Below are positions 53,461 to 61,377 of a stretch of 64,000 nt of DNA, piece after piece. Both the position numbers and the translations under genes were made by a program. Position 1 is the stretch's first letter. The number at the start of each line of letters is the position of its first letter. Under the pieces are notes generated by a model. The model did no database searches. It saw only the letters and a program-made list of their open reading frames with translations, and had not been told where the DNA came from. This DNA is from Cellulomonas sp. NTE-D12 (lineage in GTDB: Bacteria > Actinomycetota > Actinomycetes > Actinomycetales > Cellulomonadaceae): the NCBI RefSeq assembly GCF_027923705.1, contig NZ_AP026442.1:2294001-2358000 (forward strand). The letters run 5' to 3'.

Positions 53461-53482
53461 GCGGCTCGTCAGTACGTGAAGC
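53447..53482. repeat. 20-bp-period tandem duplication of the chemoreceptor gene end
   Basis: CGTCAGTACGTGAAGC occurs at 53447-53462 and again at 53467-53482. The second copy contains the chemoreceptor stop codon and its last three codons (Phe-Thr-Tyr); the first is an extragenic copy. It looks like a slippage duplication. Confidence 0.8.
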
Positions 53483-55085
53483 CCGCGACCTGCGACCGGA
53501 GGCCGGCGGCGAGCCGGGCGAGCTCCCCCGTCGACTCGTTGAGCTGGGACAGCGCGCGGGTGGACGACTGGGCGGCGTCGGCGACGCCGACGATGTTGCC
53601 GGCGATCTCACCGGAGCCCGTCGCCGCCTCCGTCACGGAGCGGGACATCTCGTTGGTGGTGGCCGTCTGCTCCTCGACCGCCGAGGCGATGGTCAGCTGG
53701 TGGGTGTTGATCTCCGCGATGATCTGTGCGATCTGCCCGATCGCCTCCACGGCACCGTCGGTGTCGGCCTGGATGGCGGCCACCCGGCGGGCGATGTCCT
53801 CCGTGGCGGTCGCCGTCTCCCGCGCGAGGTCCTTCACCTCGCCCGCGACGACCGCGAACCCCTTGCCCGCCTCGCCGGCGCGCGCGGCCTCGATCGTCGC
53901 GTTGAGCGCGAGCAGGTTCGTCTGCTCCGCGATGCTGGTGATCACCTTGACGACGTTGCCGATCTCCTGGCTGGAGGCGCCGAGCCGGGACACGGACTCG
54001 TTGGTGCGGTCCGCCACCTGGGTGGCCTGCTCGGCGACGCGCGCCGCCTCGTTGGCGGACACGGCGATCTCGCGGATCGAGGCACCCATCTGCTCGGCGC
54101 CTGCGGCGACGGCCTGCACGTTCCGGCTGACCTGCTCGGCAGCGGCCGCGACCGCGCCGGCCTGCGCGCTGGTCTCCTCGGAGCCGGAAGCGACCTGCGT
54201 GGAGATCGCGGACATCTCCTCCGAGGCGGACGACACGGTGAGGACGGCGTCGCCGACACCCCGCATGGTCGCGCGCAGCGTGCTCTGGGCACGCGCGAGG
54301 GCGCCGGCCATCTGACCGATCTCGTCGCCGGTGAACACGCGCGGCTCCCGGGTCAGATCGCCGTGCGCGAGCGCGTCCACCGAGTGCTTCACCTCGGCGA
54401 CCGCCCGACGGATCGAGTTCGCCATCCGCACGCCCACCAGGGCCGACAGCAGCAGACCGACCGCCAGCGCCCCGACCGTCAGCTGCAGCGCGCGGTCACC
54501 GGCCGCCTTCGCGTCGCGGGCCTGACGGGTCATCGCGGCGGTCACCTCGCTCTCCACGTCGGTGAGGGCCGTGACCATCGCACCGCCGAGCGACGCCGCG
54601 CTGCTGTCGCGCACGCCCGCCCACGCGGTCTGGTCGCCGCTGAGCGCCGCCTGCATCAGGTCGCCGTCGACCACCTTGCGGTACGCGGCCAGCGCGTCGA
54701 CGAATCCCTGCCAGTGGGCGGGAGCGGCGCCTTGGGAGGACGTGAAGGCGTCGACGAAGGCGGTCTCCGCCTTGTCCAGCCCCTGGTACGCCGTCGCGAG
54801 CTTGTCTGCCTGGGCCTTCTTGGCTGCCTGCGGGTAGGCCGCGACGGCGGTCACCTGGTTGCGGACCGTCCACAGCGCGTCCTTCAGCGCCGTCAGCGAC
54901 GTGCCGACGGTGGCCTGGGTGTGCGCCAGACGCGCGGCGCCGGCCGTGATCTGCGTGATCTGCACGGCAGCCACACCTCCGAGCGCGACGGCGACGACCG
55001 CGAAGGTGGCCACCAGGCCGAGGATCTTGCCGCGCACCGTGAGGTGCGCTCGGCGGGCGGCGGAAGCGGTGGCAGGCGTGGTCAT
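53469..55085 (-). CDS. methyl-accepting chemotaxis protein
   Basis: A 538-residue transmembrane chemoreceptor. TM1 is at about 19-42, a helical periplasmic/extracellular sensor at 43-199, TM2 at 200-219 and HAMP at about 220-275. The cytoplasmic signalling coiled coil runs from 280, with the conserved tip IAEQTNLLALNATIEAARAG at 385-404. No CheR-binding pentapeptide is evident; the end is VAGFTY. No che or flagellar genes are nearby. ATG 55085 follows GGAG. A sigma-28-like element lies upstream, linking it to the FliA/WhiG gene at 22867. Confidence 0.96.
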   Translation of the reverse strand: MTTPATASAARRAHLTVRGKILGLVATFAVVAVALGGVAAVQITQITAGAARLAHTQATVGTSLTALKDALWTVRNQVTAVAAYPQAAKKAQADKLATAYQGLDKAETAFVDAFTSSQGAAPAHWQGFVDALAAYRKVVDGDLMQAALSGDQTAWAGVRDSSAASLGGAMVTALTDVESEVTAAMTRQARDAKAAGDRALQLTVGALAVGLLLSALVGVRMANSIRRAVAEVKHSVDALAHGDLTREPRVFTGDEIGQMAGALARAQSTLRATMRGVGDAVLTVSSASEEMSAISTQVASGSEETSAQAGAVAAAAEQVSRNVQAVAAGAEQMGASIREIAVSANEAARVAEQATQVADRTNESVSRLGASSQEIGNVVKVITSIAEQTNLLALNATIEAARAGEAGKGFAVVAGEVKDLARETATATEDIARRVAAIQADTDGAVEAIGQIAQIIAEINTHQLTIASAVEEQTATTNEMSRSVTEAATGSGEIAGNIVGVADAAQSSTRALSQLNESTGELARLAAGLRSQVAGFTY

Positions 55086-55120
55086 CGAGAGGCTCCGGTT
55101 CGAGGTGGACGGCTGTCCAA

Positions 55121-55148
55121 CCCATCGGCCGTCGACACTCAGTCCTGA
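55121..55148 (-). promoter_or_regulatory. FliA-type promoter of the chemoreceptor gene
   Basis: TCAG-N15-GCCGATGGG on the minus strand resembles the motility sigma-factor consensus (GCCGATA-type -10). The predicted start near 55114 leaves a 5' leader of about 30 bases with a ribosome site. Confidence 0.55.
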
Positions 55149-55203
55149 CGAGACCGGAGGCCCGGACCGCCGGGTACCCGGCGGTCGCTGAGACAATCGT
55201 GGG

Positions 55204-55917
55204 ATGAGCCCAGCACCGCTCGTCCTGCTCGACCTCGACGGCACCCTGACGGACTCGGCCCCCGGGATCGTGGCGTCGGCGCAGGCGGCCTACGCCGACC
55301 TGGGCCTGCCGACCCCCGACGCCGCGACGCTGCGCACCTTCGTCGGACCGCCGATCGCCGGGTCGTTCCTGGCGCACGGGGTGCCGGCCGAACGCGTCGG
55401 CGAGGCGATCGCCGCGTATCGCCGGTACTTCCGGGCCGGCGGCATGTTCGACAACGCGGTGTTCGACGGCGTGCCGGAGGCGCTGCGTGACCTGCGTGCC
55501 GCCGGCGCCCGTCTGCTCGTGGCGACCTCCAAGCCGACGGTGTTCGCCCGGCCGATCGTCGAGCACTTCGGTCTCGCGGAGCTGCTGGACGGGGTGTTCG
55601 GGGCGCCGCCGGACGACGTGCCGTCGTCGAAGGCCACCGTGATCGCCGAGGCGCTCGCCTCGCTCGGGCCCGACGGCTACGACCCGGCCACCACGCTGAT
55701 GGTGGGCGACCGGGAGCACGACGTCATCGGCGCCCGTGCGCACGGCATCGACACGCTCGGGGTGGCGTGGGGGTACGCCGTTCCGGGCGAGCTGCAGGGT
55801 GCCGGGGCCGTGGTCGTGCTGGACCGCCCCGCCGAGCTGCTGCCCGCGGTGGCGGACCGCCTGCCGCTCAGCCCGCAGAAGGTGCGACCGGAGGCTGCGC
55901 CGACCACGGGAAGGTGA
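55204..55917 (+). CDS. HAD-superfamily hydrolase, phosphoglycolate-phosphatase-like
   Basis: A 237-residue HAD phosphatase. Motif I LLDLDGTLTDSAPG is at residues 8-21 with both Asp, motif II is VATSKP near 99, a Lys follows in SSKATV, and motif III is MVGDREHDVIGA near 160. The alpha-helical cap is of the C1 type. Gph-like or 5'-nucleotidase-like activity is likely; the substrate is not determined. GACAAT ends 6 bases before the ATG (leaderless pattern). Its last 50 bases overlap the convergent phosphoribosyltransferase gene. Confidence 0.9.
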   Translation: MSPAPLVLLDLDGTLTDSAPGIVASAQAAYADLGLPTPDAATLRTFVGPPIAGSFLAHGVPAERVGEAIAAYRRYFRAGGMFDNAVFDGVPEALRDLRAAGARLLVATSKPTVFARPIVEHFGLAELLDGVFGAPPDDVPSSKATVIAEALASLGPDGYDPATTLMVGDREHDVIGARAHGIDTLGVAWGYAVPGELQGAGAVVVLDRPAELLPAVADRLPLSPQKVRPEAAPTTGR

Positions 55918-56395
55918 TCCACCGGTCGGTGCGCCGCCACACGTAGTCCGGGTCGACGACCGATCGAGGCTTGGCGTACAGCACCGCGGTGCGCGCTTCG
56001 TCGCAGTGCTCGGCCACCAGCCGCTGCACCAGCGCCAGCGTCTCCCCCGTGTCGGCCACGTCGTCGACGACGAGGGCCCGCAGGCCGTGCAGCGCCGACG
56101 TGTCCAGCAGCGGCGGGAGCACGGCCGGCTCCGCCAGCCGCTCGTCGACCCCCGTGTAGAACTCGACGTTCAGCGTGCCGACCGCCTTGGTGCCCAGCGC
56201 GTACGCGAGCGCGCCACCCGGCGGCAGCCCGCCGCGCGCCACCGCCACCACGACGTCCGGCCGGAAGCCGGAGTCGACCACCGCCTGGGCCAGCTCGCGG
56301 ACCGCGGTCCCGAACAGCTCCCAGCCGAGCACCTCGCGGGCGTCCGCCAGCTCGGCACCGGACTCGTCTGCCTGGGTCGGGCGTCCGATCGTCAT
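55868..56395 (-). CDS. purine-type phosphoribosyltransferase
   Basis: A 175-residue type I PRTase. The PRPP loop is LVVDDVADTGETLALV near 110-125 and an ARGGLPPG loop lies near 54. It resembles xanthine/hypoxanthine-type enzymes of actinobacteria; the base is unknown. TACCCT ends 6 bases before ATG 56395, indicating a leaderless transcript. The 3' end overlaps the convergent HAD gene by 50 bases, which could allow mutual antisense interference. Confidence 0.88.
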   Translation of the reverse strand: MTIGRPTQADESGAELADAREVLGWELFGTAVRELAQAVVDSGFRPDVVVAVARGGLPPGGALAYALGTKAVGTLNVEFYTGVDERLAEPAVLPPLLDTSALHGLRALVVDDVADTGETLALVQRLVAEHCDEARTAVLYAKPRSVVDPDYVWRRTDRWITFPWSAQPPVAPSAG

Positions 56396-56401
56396 CGGCA
56401 C

Positions 56402-56407
56402 AGGGTA
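56402..56407 (-). promoter_or_regulatory. -10 element of the phosphoribosyltransferase gene, leaderless arrangement
   Basis: TACCCT on the minus strand, 6 bases before ATG 56395. Confidence 0.5.
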
Positions 56408-56497
56408 GGGGCGCCGCGTTGCCACCAGGTTGCGCACCGGCGGAGGCCCTGCGCCCTCGGCGCGCGGGTGCGCACAGCCGGTGCGATCCTGCGATCC

Positions 56498-57271
56498 ATG
56501 GACCACACCGTGCGCGCGTCGGCCGTCCGGGCCGGCAACCACCCCGTGCTCGAGAACGGCGCCCGGCTGGGCTACGCGGCAAGCGGGGTGCTGCACCTGC
56601 TGCTGGGCTGGCTCGCCCTGCAGCTCGCCCTGGGCCACGCGGCCACGGCGGACCAGAACGGTGCGCTCGCGGCCCTGGCCAGCACCGGCATCGGCAAGGC
56701 GCTGCTGTGGGTGCTGCTGGCCGGGTTCATCCTGCTCGGCGTCTGGCAGGTGGCCGAGGCGATCGGCCGGTACGGCAAGCAGCGGATCAAGCCGGCCGCC
56801 AAGGCCGTGGTGTACCTGGCGCTCGCCTGGACCACGTTCAGCGTGCTGCGCGGTTCCGGGGCGTCCGGCAACCAGCAGTCCTCCGGCACGGCCGCCCGGC
56901 TGATGACCTACCCCGCCGGCCGGCTGCTGGTCGGTGCGATCGGCGTGCTGGTGGTCGTCGTCGGCGTCTACCACGTCGTCAAGGGCTGGAAGAAGACGTT
57001 CCTCACCGACCTGCGCGAGCACCCCAACGGTGGCGTCGTGCTCGCCGGCCGCATCGGCTACGTGGCCAAGGGCGTCGCGCTCGCCCTGGTGGGCGGCCTG
57101 TTCGTCTCGGCGGCGCTCACGGCGGACCCGACCAAGGCCAAGGGCCTCGACGGCGCGCTGCGCAGCCTGCTCGCGCTACCCCTGGGACGGGTGCTGCTGA
57201 TCCTCGTGGCGGTGGGCCTGGCGGCGTACGGCATCTACTCCTTCGCCCGCGCGCGGTACGCCCGCGTCTGA
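56498..57271 (+). CDS. DUF1206 membrane protein
   Basis: A 257-residue protein with about six membrane helices arranged as three DUF1206 repeats. Each repeat begins with a similar element (ARLGYAASGVLHLLLGWLAL, TYPAGRLLVGAIGVLVVVVG and AGRIGYVAKGVALALVGGLF). Function unknown; frequent in actinobacteria. GATCCT ends 7 bases before the ATG. Its last 96 bases overlap the convergent PAP2 gene. Confidence 0.88.
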   Translation: MDHTVRASAVRAGNHPVLENGARLGYAASGVLHLLLGWLALQLALGHAATADQNGALAALASTGIGKALLWVLLAGFILLGVWQVAEAIGRYGKQRIKPAAKAVVYLALAWTTFSVLRGSGASGNQQSSGTAARLMTYPAGRLLVGAIGVLVVVVGVYHVVKGWKKTFLTDLREHPNGGVVLAGRIGYVAKGVALALVGGLFVSAALTADPTKAKGLDGALRSLLALPLGRVLLILVAVGLAAYGIYSFARARYARV

Positions 57272-58165
57272 GGCTGCCACCGGCGCTGCGGCCGCAGGGG
57301 GTGCCGACGTGGGCGGGGCTGCGTGCCGCCCGGTCCGCAGGGGCGCCGGCCCGGCCGCCGGTGCGAACGCCGACGTGGTCGAGGTCGGCGTCGGCGAGCC
57401 CGGTGCGGGCGGCGTCAGCTCCGGGGTGAACCGGCCGTGCCCGGACGTCGTGCGGTCGGGAGCGTCGTCGACCGGGACCCTCCTGGCGGTGTCCCGCCGC
57501 AGGTACCCGTACGCGAGAGCCGCGCAGACGGCACCGTTGAGGAACCCGGCTGCGACGTCGGTGGCGCTGTGCATGCCGCGGTACATCCGCGAGTACGCCA
57601 CCGCGAACGGCACCAGCGCGCAGAGCACGGTCACCAGCACCCGGACCCAGGTGCTGCGGATCCGCTGCGCGAGCAGCGCGAGGCTGAACCACAGGGCCGT
57701 CGACGCGCCGGTGTGCCCGCTGGGATAGCTCGACGTCGGCGGTGCCTGGTCGAGGTGCGGGACGTCCGGGCGCGGCCGCCCGACGATGAGCGACGTGCTC
57801 AGGAACACGGCGAGCTCGAGCAGGACCGCGATCGCGGGCACGACGGCGGACCACCACTGACGCGTCGCCCACCACAGCAGCAGGACGGCGAGCAGCGTGC
57901 AGACGGCGATGACGCCCGTGCTGCCCGTGAGCGAGCCGTAGCGCGTCAGCGTGTTCATCAGCGGCGTCCGGCCGTCGGCGAGCGCCTGGCTCAGGGCGCG
58001 CTCCGACGGCACGCCGTGCAGCGGCCCGGTCAGCACGAGACCCAGGCCGAGCACCACGCCGAACAGCAGGACGGCCGGCAGCGCGGCACGGACCAGCGCG
58101 TCACGGGCGGCCTCCCGGACGGTGGGCGCGGAGCGGTCGGCGTCGTACCGGGTCAGGGCGCTCAT
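57176..58165 (-). CDS. PAP2-family phosphatase with long C-terminal tail
   Basis: A 329-residue membrane phosphatase of the PAP2/lipid-phosphatase superfamily with about six helices. Motif 2 is SSYPSGHTGAS and motif 3 is SRMYRGMHSATDV. Motif 1 reads SLIVGRPRP, so the usual Lys of K-x6-RP is Ser. Residues from about 230 form a Pro/Ala/Thr-rich tail running into the convergent DUF1206 gene. The ATG overlaps the stop of the upstream PAP2 gene by one base (TGATG). Confidence 0.88.
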   Translation of the reverse strand: MSALTRYDADRSAPTVREAARDALVRAALPAVLLFGVVLGLGLVLTGPLHGVPSERALSQALADGRTPLMNTLTRYGSLTGSTGVIAVCTLLAVLLLWWATRQWWSAVVPAIAVLLELAVFLSTSLIVGRPRPDVPHLDQAPPTSSYPSGHTGASTALWFSLALLAQRIRSTWVRVLVTVLCALVPFAVAYSRMYRGMHSATDVAAGFLNGAVCAALAYGYLRRDTARRVPVDDAPDRTTSGHGRFTPELTPPAPGSPTPTSTTSAFAPAAGPAPLRTGRHAAPPTSAPPAAAAPVAASDAGVPRAGEGVDAVRRQAHRHEDQQHPSQG

Positions 58166-58881
58166 CAGGGCTCCTCGGGGGACGGTGGGGCGGTGGAGGG
58201 GTGGTCGACCGAGGGTTCGTTCTGCGCAGCGGGACCACGGCCGAGGTAGCCGAGCGCCGAGCCCGCCGCGACGGCGGCCCCGAGCAGGTAGCCGCCCAGC
58301 ACGTCGGACGGGAAGTGGGCGCCGAGCATCACCCGGTCCAGGCCGATCAGCAGCGCCGCCGCCACGGCGAGCACCACGCCGGTCGCACGTCCTCGGCGAC
58401 GCAGCAGCGGCCAGAGCAGCACCAGCAGGACGATCGCGGCGACGGTCGTGTTGGTGGCGTGACCGGAGGGGAAGCTGTACCCCGGGGCATGGTCCACGGC
58501 GTGCTCGACGACGGGCCGTGCGCGGCCGACCAGCGCCTTGACCGCATTGCCGAGCCCCCAGCCCAGCAGCACCGTGATCATCGCCCACAGCGCCCGGGTG
58601 CCGAGCCCACGACGTCGCCAGGCCCACAGGCAGACCAGGGCGACGACCAGGTTGACCCATGGCGGCTGGAACGCGGCCTGGCCGGCGAGCAGCACCGACC
58701 GCAGGGTCGCGTCTGTCTGCGCGAGCGGGGTCATGGCACGGATCGCGGCGTCGTCGAGCCGGATCACGTCGGGCACGCCCACGCGGACGACGAAGGCGAG
58801 CACGGCGGCGGGGACGCTGAACGCCAGCGAGAGCCCCACGGCACGCAGCAGCCGCCTGCGGCGGGACACCGTGGCCTTCAT
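58165..58881 (-). CDS. PAP2-family phosphatase
   Basis: A 238-residue PAP2 enzyme with complete catalytic motifs: KALVGRARP, YSFPSGHATN and LDRVMLGAHFPSDV. About six membrane helices. Likely substrate is undecaprenyl pyrophosphate or phosphatidic acid, not decided by sequence. TACCGT ends 6 bases before ATG 58881, so it is probably leaderless and leads a two-gene PAP2 operon with the downstream paralog. Confidence 0.9.
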   Translation of the reverse strand: MKATVSRRRRLLRAVGLSLAFSVPAAVLAFVVRVGVPDVIRLDDAAIRAMTPLAQTDATLRSVLLAGQAAFQPPWVNLVVALVCLWAWRRRGLGTRALWAMITVLLGWGLGNAVKALVGRARPVVEHAVDHAPGYSFPSGHATNTTVAAIVLLVLLWPLLRRRGRATGVVLAVAAALLIGLDRVMLGAHFPSDVLGGYLLGAAVAAGSALGYLGRGPAAQNEPSVDHPSTAPPSPEEP

Positions 58882-58887
58882 GCCTGC

Positions 58888-58893
58888 ACGGTA
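58888..58893 (-). promoter_or_regulatory. -10 element of the PAP2 pair, leaderless arrangement
   Basis: TACCGT on the minus strand, 6 bases before ATG 58881. Confidence 0.5.
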
Positions 58894-59020
58894 GGGGTGG
58901 CGCCCCACGACCGCGCGTCGAGCCGTGCGCAGCGGCGGACGACTGCAGGTGGCCGGTCCCCGCGCAGGTCGAGCGCGGTGCCGACCCGCAGATCGGCTCC
59001 GAAGATCGCGGGCGCAGGCG

Positions 59021-59929
59021 TCAGCAGGCGAGGATGTCGATCCTCCAGCCGGTACCGGGCGTATAGACGGCCGTGAACGAGAGGCCGCCGCCGACGCCTC
59101 CAGCGGACCCCTCCGGGAGGATCGTGCCGGTCCGCGTCGTGGCGGAGTCCGGCGCCTGGTCCCAGACGATGGTCGACACCTCGGTCTGCACAAAGCCGCC
59201 GCAGGCGCCGCACCCACGGTTGCGCAGGACGATCTCCGTCAGCCGCACGTCGACCTCGGCCCGCGCGAGCGAGGCCGGGTCCACCGTCGGCAGTGGTGGT
59301 GTCGATCCCGCGGCGGTCACCACGCCCGCGAGGTCCGCATCGAAGCGTTGCGCTGCGACGGTGCCGTTGCCGAGGCACAGCACCATGTCCTCGCCCTCCG
59401 CTCGGGCCGTCGTCCCCTCAGGCGGGATGCGGGTGTACGTCCTGTCCGCGAAACGGAAGGGACTCATCGCCAGCGTGCGGGAGGCGAGGTCGCTGTAGGT
59501 GGTCAGCACCCGCCGCATCAGCTCGCGAGGTAGGCCGCCGGGGATGGCAGAGCCGACGGCACCGAGGTCGAGCCCCTTCACTGCGGCGGCCGTCGACCGG
59601 TCGACCACGACGGTGTCCGCGTGGATACCCGTGTTGATCAGGGCCGCTGCGGCATGGAGCCGCCTGTCGAGGTCACGCGCCGCGTCGACGAAGGGGGCCA
59701 GATCGCGCTGCGCCGAGGCGCTCGTCAGGGGGGCCCTCGACGGCAGCGGGGTCGACGGCGTCGCGGACGGGGCCGACGACGACGGCGCCTCGACGGTGGG
59801 CGGCGCCGACGAACCGGGCACGCCGGACGGTGATGGGGACGGCGCGCCGGGGGACGCTCCCGAGCAGGCGCCGACCCCCAGGACGAGGAGGACCGTCAGA
59901 CAGACCCCGCCCCTGCGCAGCCGGCACAT
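59021..59929 (-). CDS. predicted lipoprotein of unknown function
   Basis: A 302-residue lipoprotein. Signal peptide RRGGVCLTVLLVLG ends in lipobox VGAC with Cys22, followed by a Ser/Pro/Thr-rich linker to about residue 75 and a folded domain without recognised family. Two cysteines lie close together (CGACGG near 247), and the protein ends in Cys. ATG 59929 follows AGGGAG. It is divergent from the TipA-like regulator, so it might be under its influence, but its own promoter was not found. Confidence 0.75.
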   Translation of the reverse strand: MCRLRRGGVCLTVLLVLGVGACSGASPGAPSPSPSGVPGSSAPPTVEAPSSSAPSATPSTPLPSRAPLTSASAQRDLAPFVDAARDLDRRLHAAAALINTGIHADTVVVDRSTAAAVKGLDLGAVGSAIPGGLPRELMRRVLTTYSDLASRTLAMSPFRFADRTYTRIPPEGTTARAEGEDMVLCLGNGTVAAQRFDADLAGVVTAAGSTPPLPTVDPASLARAEVDVRLTEIVLRNRGCGACGGFVQTEVSTIVWDQAPDSATTRTGTILPEGSAGGVGGGLSFTAVYTPGTGWRIDILAC

Positions 59930-60064
59930 GGTGCAGCTCCCTGCGAGGCCGGGCGCCACCGACGGGCACCGGCCCGCAGCTCGACTGTCGAACCCCGAGC
60001 GACGCCTGCACCAGGGCACGAGGTCCCGACCTGAGGGGCGCCCGGGATCGGGCTCGGTCGTCGG

Positions 60065-60095
60065 TTGACATTGACGCGGCGTCAACGCCTACCGT
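60065..60095 (+). promoter_or_regulatory. MerR-type promoter-operator of the TipA-like gene
   Basis: TTGACA (60065-60070) and TACCGT (60090-60095) are separated by 19 bp, the overlong spacer typical of MerR-activated promoters. The spacer contains a perfect inverted repeat TTGACGC-G-GCGTCAA (60071-60085). Confidence 0.8.
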
Positions 60096-60152
60096 CGAGC
60101 AGGTTCGACGACAGGCGGCCTGACCAGGCCCTCCACCCCGAGAGGTGCACCG

Positions 60153-60908
60153 ATGGACTCCTCCATCCAGGAGGTGGCACGGCTGACCGGCACGACCAGC
60201 CGGGCGCTGCGCCACTACGACCACGTGGGCCTGCTACCGCCGTCGCGGGTCGGCTCCAACGGCATGCGGTTCTACGACGCCGCAGCGCTGCTGCGGCTGC
60301 AGCGGATCCTCTTGCTGCGCGAGCTGGGGCTCGGGCTGACCGAGGTGCACCGGGTGCTCGAGCGTGAGGTCGACGACGTGGCAGCGCTGCGTCGCCACCT
60401 CGCCGTGCTGCGCGCGGAGCAGGAGCGCCTCGCGCGGCAGATCGCCTCCGTCGAACGAACCGTCACGGCACGAGAGGCAGGAGAGGAACTGATGAGCGAG
60501 CAGATGTTCGACGGGTTCGACCACACGGTCTACCGCGAGGAGGTGGAGCAGCGCTGGGGCGTGGCCGCCTACGAGGAGTCCGACCGCTGGTGGCGGGGGC
60601 TCGGCGAGGAGGGTCGGGCCGCCTGGCAGGCCCGGCAGGCGGCGCTGCAGGCGGACTGGCGCGCGGCGGCGGAGCGGGGCGTGGAGCCGGGCTCCGAGGA
60701 GGCGCAGCAGCTGGCCACCCGGCACGTGGCCTGGCTGGCCGACGTGCCGGGGACCCCGGGTCACGGCGGCACCCCGGTGCGTGCGTACATCGAGGGGCTG
60801 GCCGACATGTACGTCGCCGACCCGCGGTTCGCGGCGCACTACGGCGGCCAGTACGGCGCCGAGCTGGTGCGCGACGCGCTGCGCAGGTACGCCGAGCAGC
60901 ACCTCTGA
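60153..60908 (+). CDS. TipA-like MerR family transcriptional activator
   Basis: A 251-residue regulator. Residues 1-70 are a MerR winged helix (TGTTSRALRHYDHVGLLPPS), about 75-108 a dimerisation coiled coil, and 115-251 a TipAS domain (FDGFDHTVYREEVEQRWG, then AYIEGLADMYVADPRFAAHY). TipAS domains bind thiopeptides and other ligands and switch on multidrug-response genes. No TipAS-domain Cys is visible, although Streptomyces TipA links thiopeptides covalently through one, so any ligand is probably bound non-covalently. GAGAGG precedes ATG at 7 bases. The operator upstream implies autoactivation. Confidence 0.9.
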   Translation: MDSSIQEVARLTGTTSRALRHYDHVGLLPPSRVGSNGMRFYDAAALLRLQRILLLRELGLGLTEVHRVLEREVDDVAALRRHLAVLRAEQERLARQIASVERTVTAREAGEELMSEQMFDGFDHTVYREEVEQRWGVAAYEESDRWWRGLGEEGRAAWQARQAALQADWRAAAERGVEPGSEEAQQLATRHVAWLADVPGTPGHGGTPVRAYIEGLADMYVADPRFAAHYGGQYGAELVRDALRRYAEQHL

Positions 60909-60913
60909 CAGGA

Positions 60914-60961
60914 CGGCGCCGGTTGCCGTCACCGGGCACCTGGTGACGGCCACCGGCGCCG
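60914..60961. terminator. bidirectional terminator between tipA-like and S26 peptidase genes
   Basis: Arms 60914-60933 and 60942-60961 pair over 19 of 20 positions with an 8-base loop, directly after the regulator stop and 9 bases before the convergent peptidase stop. Confidence 0.85.
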
Positions 60962-60969
60962 GTCCCGGA

Positions 60970-61377
60970 TCAGGTGCCGGTCGGCAGGCCGCGACCGACG
61001 AGCCAGCCGACCAGCGCCTCACCTGGCAGGTACGGCTGCCGCCACGACCGGGCGTCGTCGGAGGCGTCGCGGTCGTCGCCGAGCAGCAGGTAGTGGCCCG
61101 GCGGGACGCGGAACGTGCCGCGGAACACCGACGGGCTCGCGTACGGCTCGTCCAGCACGCGCCCGTCGACCGTGATCCGGCCGTCCACCAGCACCAGGTG
61201 CTCCCCCGGCAGCCCGACCACGCGTTTGACGATGCGGCGGCCCAGCTCGGCGGAGTCCGCCACCACCACGTCCCCGCGGCGCACGGCACGCCGCCCGAAC
61301 GACCGGGTCAGCCACAGGGAACCGTCCCGGAGCGCCGGTTCCATCGAGCCGGACCGTACGACGGTGAGCCAGGGCAT
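60970..61377 (-). CDS. S26-family peptidase of the nickel-SOD-maturase type
   Basis: A 135-residue signal-peptidase-like protein without a membrane anchor. Catalytic Ser is in VVRSGSMEPALRDG near residue 11 and Lys in GRRIVKRVVGLPGEH near 51; GDDRDASDDARSW matches box E. Its small size and the start just before the Ser resemble SodX-type proteases that trim the propeptide of nickel superoxide dismutase (assignment from memory of that family). ATG overlaps the stop of the upstream His-Cys-Asp protein gene by one base (TGATG), strongly suggesting that protein is its substrate. Housekeeping LepB is encoded separately at 29400. Confidence 0.85.
   Translation of the reverse strand: MPWLTVVRSGSMEPALRDGSLWLTRSFGRRAVRRGDVVVADSAELGRRIVKRVVGLPGEHLVLVDGRITVDGRVLDEPYASPSVFRGTFRVPPGHYLLLGDDRDASDDARSWRQPYLPGEALVGWLVGRGLPTGT

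Noticed and set aside
60071..60085. FNR box for the inverted repeat before the TipA-like gene
   Set aside because: The TTGAC/GTCAA arms are 5 bp apart, not 4, and the repeat lies in a 19-bp promoter spacer, which fits a MerR operator.
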